A program made the position numbers and the translations under genes. Of a DNA stretch of 43,467 nucleotides, positions 40,858 to 43,467 are shown piece after piece (the first letter of the stretch is position 1; each line of letters begins with the position of its first letter). The stretch comes from Candidatus Gastranaerophilales bacterium (GTDB lineage Bacteria; Cyanobacteriota; Vampirovibrionia; Gastranaerophilales; Gastranaerophilaceae), in contig CALUVO010000092.1 in assembly GCA_944324245.1 (NCBI GenBank), forward strand, positions 1 to 43,467, in the 5' to 3' direction. The notes beneath the pieces were generated by a model. That model was given only the letters and a program-made list of their open reading frames with translations, had not been told where the DNA came from and ran no database searches.

Positions 40858-41571
40858 ATGAAAAAATTCATATCATCAGGCTTGTTGGTTTTGAGTCTGA
40901 CATTTGGTTCGGCTTTGGTTTCTGATTTCGGATTCTGTAATTGTGCAAATGCAGCTGTAAATAAAACTGTCAAAGCAGACATTCGTTCTATTAGAATTCC
41001 TGCAGGAACAACAATGAAAATGGAAATTTTAGAACCTGTATCATCACACGCAGGCAGTATAGGTGATGAATTTTCCGCAATGCTTAAACAGGACATTGCA
41101 ATAAACGGTCAAATAGCATTACCTGCAGGAACTATTATCAGAGGTACAATAAATAAACTAACTCCAAGCAAACGACTTTCCAGAAGCGCTGTATTGTATT
41201 TCAGCTTTGACCACGTAGTGACGCCTACCGGCAAACAAATCCCCGTTAATGCTGGTCTTTATAACTATAAAGAATTGACAATAGACGGCGGAGTCTATGA
41301 CGGAGGAAACTATGGTTATGCAATCCAGCAAAACTGGCAAAAGACCAAAGATATTTTCAACAAAGCAATAGAATGGGGCAAAGGTACAGGCGACAATATG
41401 CAGTATCTTTGTGTACCGTTAGGTGCGGCAGGCGGTGTAATAGGCGGTGCTGCTTATTATGTCGGTATGGCTGTTGCTGATTTATTTATGAAAGGCAATG
41501 AGGTTGACTGGCTGCAGGGTAAAGAATTTGAAATCATGCTGACACAGCCTCTGGATATCCCGCTGCACTAA
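40858..41571 (+). CDS. Secreted protein, paralogue of the 3082 product
   Basis: A 237-residue protein with a signal peptide (about 1-33, ANAA). The middle has IPAGTTMKMEILEPVSS, SIGDEFSAMLKQDI, IALPAGTIIRGTINKL and AVLYFSFDHVVTPTGKQIPV, the same order as in the 3082-3798 product and reminiscent of VirB10/TrbI beta domains. Then come a Tyr/Gly-rich linker, a hydrophobic glycine-rich segment (LCVPLGAAGGVIGGAAYYVGMAV) and a final strand FEIMLTQPLDIPL. GAGGAG lies 8 bases before the ATG. There are no secretion-system genes around it. The function is unknown. Confidence 0.7.
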   Translation: MKKFISSGLLVLSLTFGSALVSDFGFCNCANAAVNKTVKADIRSIRIPAGTTMKMEILEPVSSHAGSIGDEFSAMLKQDIAINGQIALPAGTIIRGTINKLTPSKRLSRSAVLYFSFDHVVTPTGKQIPVNAGLYNYKELTIDGGVYDGGNYGYAIQQNWQKTKDIFNKAIEWGKGTGDNMQYLCVPLGAAGGVIGGAAYYVGMAVADLFMKGNEVDWLQGKEFEIMLTQPLDIPLH

Positions 41572-41611
41572 TCCTGCTAAGCATTAATTAGAACATACAA
41601 AACAAATACTT

Positions 41612-42142
41612 ATGTTACTAAGTCATTATATAAAACTAATACAGCTTATATTTAACAAAAAATATGAAGAAAAATCAGCTGCAGTATTGATTAAACAAAA
41701 TGCTGTTATATCTGTAGCCGAGTCCTGTACGGGAGGATTGCTGAGTTCTCTATTAACTGATGTTTCAGGAAGCTCGTCATATATAAAAGCAAATTTTGTT
41801 ACTTATGCAAATGAAGCAAAGATGAAATATCTCGGCGTAAAAGAAGATACGCTGAAAAATTTCGGTGCTGTAAGTGCACAGACCGCTTCCGAAATGACAG
41901 AAGGACTGCTTAAAGAAACTGCATCTGACTATGCAATAGCAACAACCGGCATTGCCGGTCCTGCAGGCGGTACAAAAGATAAACCTGTAGGGCTTGTGTA
42001 TATTTCTATTGTGTCAAAAAAAGAATCTAAGGTGTATAAATATAATGTAAACCCGAAGTATCCGAGATTACTGATTAAATATATGTTTGCCAAACATGCA
42101 ATAAAACTGCTGGCGGAATTTTTGGAAGGAAAAACAAAATGA
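41612..42142 (+). CDS. pncC: Nicotinamide-nucleotide amidase (CinA C-terminal domain)
   Basis: A 176-residue single-domain CinA/PncC protein, which deamidates nicotinamide mononucleotide to nicotinate mononucleotide and so recycles pyridine nucleotide. The nucleophile is Ser38 in AESCTGG; Tyr65 and Lys70 in TYANEAKMKYLGV complete the site. TTGIAGPAGGTKDKPVGLVYISI is the family's closing block. The N-terminal molybdopterin-binding-like domain of full CinA is absent. Its last four bases overlap the ATG of the next gene, so the two are coupled. Confidence 0.9.
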   Translation: MLLSHYIKLIQLIFNKKYEEKSAAVLIKQNAVISVAESCTGGLLSSLLTDVSGSSSYIKANFVTYANEAKMKYLGVKEDTLKNFGAVSAQTASEMTEGLLKETASDYAIATTGIAGPAGGTKDKPVGLVYISIVSKKESKVYKYNVNPKYPRLLIKYMFAKHAIKLLAEFLEGKTK

Positions 42143-43134
42143 AAAGAATTACACTTATACCGGGAGACGGAATAGGTCCGGAAATAAGCAATGCTGTAAC
42201 TAAAATAATAGAGGCTGCAGGATTAAAAATCGACTGGGATGTACAAACAGCCGGTGCTGATGTTGCCGAAAAAGAAGGCTCTCCGCTCCCTCAAAGAGTC
42301 ATAGAGTCAATCAGACAGAACAAAGTTGCACTGAAAGCTCCTGTCACAACTCCGATAGGAAAAGGGTTTAGAAGTGTAAATGTAGCATTAAGAAAAGAAC
42401 TGGATTTGTATGCAAACATACGTCCCTGCAGGAACATAGAAGGAATAAAAACTCCTTTCGATAATGTTAATCTTGTTGTAGTAAGAGAAAATACAGAAGA
42501 TTTATACGCCGGAATTGAAAGACAAATAGACGATGATACAGCCGAATCCATAAAAATTATCACAAGAAATGCATCAACAAGAATAGTAAAATATGCATTT
42601 GATTATGCGGTCAAATACGGCAGAAAAACAGTCCATGCGGTAACAAAAGCTAATATCTGCAAATTGTCAGACGGGCTGTTTCTGGAATGTGCCAGACATG
42701 TTGCAAAAGATTATCCTCAAATAGAATACAAAGAAATTCTTGTAGACAATCTTTGTATGCAGCTTGTACAAAAACCCTCGCAGTTTGATGTACTGGTTTT
42801 ACCGAATTTATACGGAGATATAGTTTCCGATTTAACGGCCGGCTTGATAGGCGGACTGGGTGTTGCTCAGGGTGCAAATATAGGAACAGAATGCGCTGTA
42901 TTTGAACCTGTTCATGGTTCTGCTCCTGATATAAAAGGGCAAAACAAAGCTAATCCTACTGCGCTTTTGATTTGCGCTGTTAATATGCTCAAGCATATCG
43001 AAGAAAATGAAACAGCACAAAAAATAGAAAATGCTCTTTACAATGTTATAAAAGAAGGCAAAGTCTTAACAGCAGATCTTGGCGGAAATGCAACTACTAC
43101 AGAATATACAAGTGAAGTTATAAAACACCTTTAA
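42139..43134 (+). CDS. Isocitrate/isopropylmalate dehydrogenase family enzyme, probably NAD-isocitrate dehydrogenase
   Basis: A 331-residue oxidative decarboxylase. It opens [13 protein letters not shown]. Substrate residues lie in [22 protein letters not shown], the pattern seen in NAD-dependent isocitrate dehydrogenases and homoisocitrate dehydrogenases more than in Leu[25 protein letters not shown] and [21 protein letters not shown] hold metal ligands. [20 protein letters not shown] is the cofactor loop, fitting NAD. It most likely makes 2-oxoglutarate for glutamate synthesis in a partial citric acid cycle. It overlaps pncC by 4 bases and converges with the next gene, overlapping it by 17. 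Confidence 0.85.
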   Translation: MKRITLIPGDGIGPEISNAVTKIIEAAGLKIDWDVQTAGADVAEKEGSPLPQRVIESIRQNKVALKAPVTTPIGKGFRSVNVALRKELDLYANIRPCRNIEGIKTPFDNVNLVVVRENTEDLYAGIERQIDDDTAESIKIITRNASTRIVKYAFDYAVKYGRKTVHAVTKANICKLSDGLFLECARHVAKDYPQIEYKEILVDNLCMQLVQKPSQFDVLVLPNLYGDIVSDLTAGLIGGLGVAQGANIGTECAVFEPVHGSAPDIKGQNKANPTALLICAVNMLKHIEENETAQKIENALYNVIKEGKVLTADLGGNATTTEYTSEVIKHL

Positions 43135-43447
43135 TTTTTGCAATAAAAGAAGCTGACTGAAAGAAAATTGCCGCCAAAACCATCAATAAAACAAGAAATA
43201 CCATTATTTTTTCAGGTAGCAAAAAATCTCTTCTTTTGCTGTTAGAATTTGAAAAAGTGTAATATGGTATTTCTATAAAATTGAGTCCCAAGCTGACCGC
43301 GTGTTTATAGTCATCTTTTGCTTTTTCATCTTCATCATTCAAAAAATACAAATAACCTCTCTGGTAATACAACTCCCAGATATCGCCTTTTTGGGAAATT
43401 TCATTACTAAGTTTATTTATTTCCTCATTATATTTTTTATATTTCAT
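43118..43447 (-). CDS. Small TPR-like protein with C-terminal membrane helix
   Basis: A 109-residue frame. Residues about 22-58 (WELYYQRGYLYFLNDEDEKAKDDYKHAVSLG) fit one tetratricopeptide repeat. A hydrophobic helix follows near the end (about 81-101, MVFLVLLMVLAAIFFQ). The start ATG at 43447 lies inside the left flank of the repeat at site 6. A TTGACG..TATAAT pair would place transcription after this ATG, so the true start is uncertain. Its 3' end overlaps the dehydrogenase gene by 17 bases. Partner unknown. Confidence 0.55.
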   Translation of the reverse strand: MKYKKYNEEINKLSNEISQKGDIWELYYQRGYLYFLNDEDEKAKDDYKHAVSLGLNFIEIPYYTFSNSNSKRRDFLLPEKIMVFLVLLMVLAAIFFQSASFIAKIKGVL

Positions 43448-43467
43448 ATCGTCAACTGACTCCGACT
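43441..43467. repeat. Mosaic intergenic repeat, site 6 (cut by window edge)
   Basis: The last 27 bases are identical to 31301-31327 and 33978-34004, the left flank of the family. The hairpin core would follow beyond the window. Confidence 0.8.

Overview
The window is 43.5 kb of AT-rich bacterial chromosome that reads as one continuous genomic segment. The genes point to an obligately fermentative diderm: pyruvate:ferredoxin oxidoreductase, a membrane pyrophosphatase and an acetate/acetoacetate-type CoA-transferase for energy metabolism, together with an OmpH/Skp-like periplasmic chaperone, a 1490-residue AsmA-like envelope protein and several signal-peptide proteins. Several otherwise unrelated proteins begin with a short tag of the form Ile/Val-Ser/Thr-Phe-Thr/Lys/Ser-Ser/Ala followed by basic residues. 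From general familiarity this looks like gut Gastranaerophilales (Melainabacteria/Vampirovibrionia, the non-photosynthetic relatives of Cyanobacteria). That placement is inference and rests on no search.

Layout. 1-350: GC-richer mosaic repeat. 354-1564 (minus): a two-gene unit, an SGNH hydrolase followed by a frameshifted sugar O-acetyltransferase. 1686-3077 (plus): CoA-transferase subunits A and B. 3082-5005 (minus): a secreted protein and a zinc alcohol dehydrogenase. 5140-5461: a tRNA-Arg(CCT) surrounded by direct and inverted tRNA fragments and a duplicated tRNA 3' end, followed by about 0.5 kb of mosaic repeat. 5997-7962: a promoter, eight tandem AGGAT units and a large repeat-bearing protein. 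8057-12139: SulP transporter, EF-hand protein, a tandem-repeat membrane protein and a small tagged protein. 12197-17208 (minus): membrane pyrophosphatase, a kinase-like protein and DnaB helicase. 17370-19909: cupin, two related membrane proteins and lumazine synthase. 20084-22009: a 32-residue membrane peptide, a membrane-anchored protein and RibF. 22195-22479: two promoter-hairpin cassettes, the first a good candidate for an unannotated structured RNA. 22496-25298 (plus): outer-membrane-like protein, secreted pentapeptide-repeat protein, MarC and NadA. 25730-33934: a tagged triple-repeat protein, PFOR, two tagged membrane paralogues, pyrimidine nucleoside phosphorylase and OmpH. 34276-43447: AsmA-like protein, metallophosphoesterase, membrane protein, RqcP, a second secreted paralogue, PncC/CinA, an isocitrate dehydrogenase-family enzyme and a small TPR-like membrane protein.

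How parts fit. PFOR yields acetyl-CoA and reduced ferredoxin, the CoA-transferase exchanges CoA between acids, and the pyrophosphatase recovers pyrophosphate energy as an ion gradient. RibH and RibF make and activate flavin, NadA starts NAD synthesis and PncC recycles pyridine nucleotide. No transposase, integrase, CRISPR array or rRNA was recognised. The most unusual content is intergenic or unrecognised: the mosaic hairpin repeats (six sites), the scrambled tRNA locus, the RNA candidate at 22230-22326, the AGGAT leader repeat and the shared N-terminal tag, one carrier of which has a protein-kinase-like fold.
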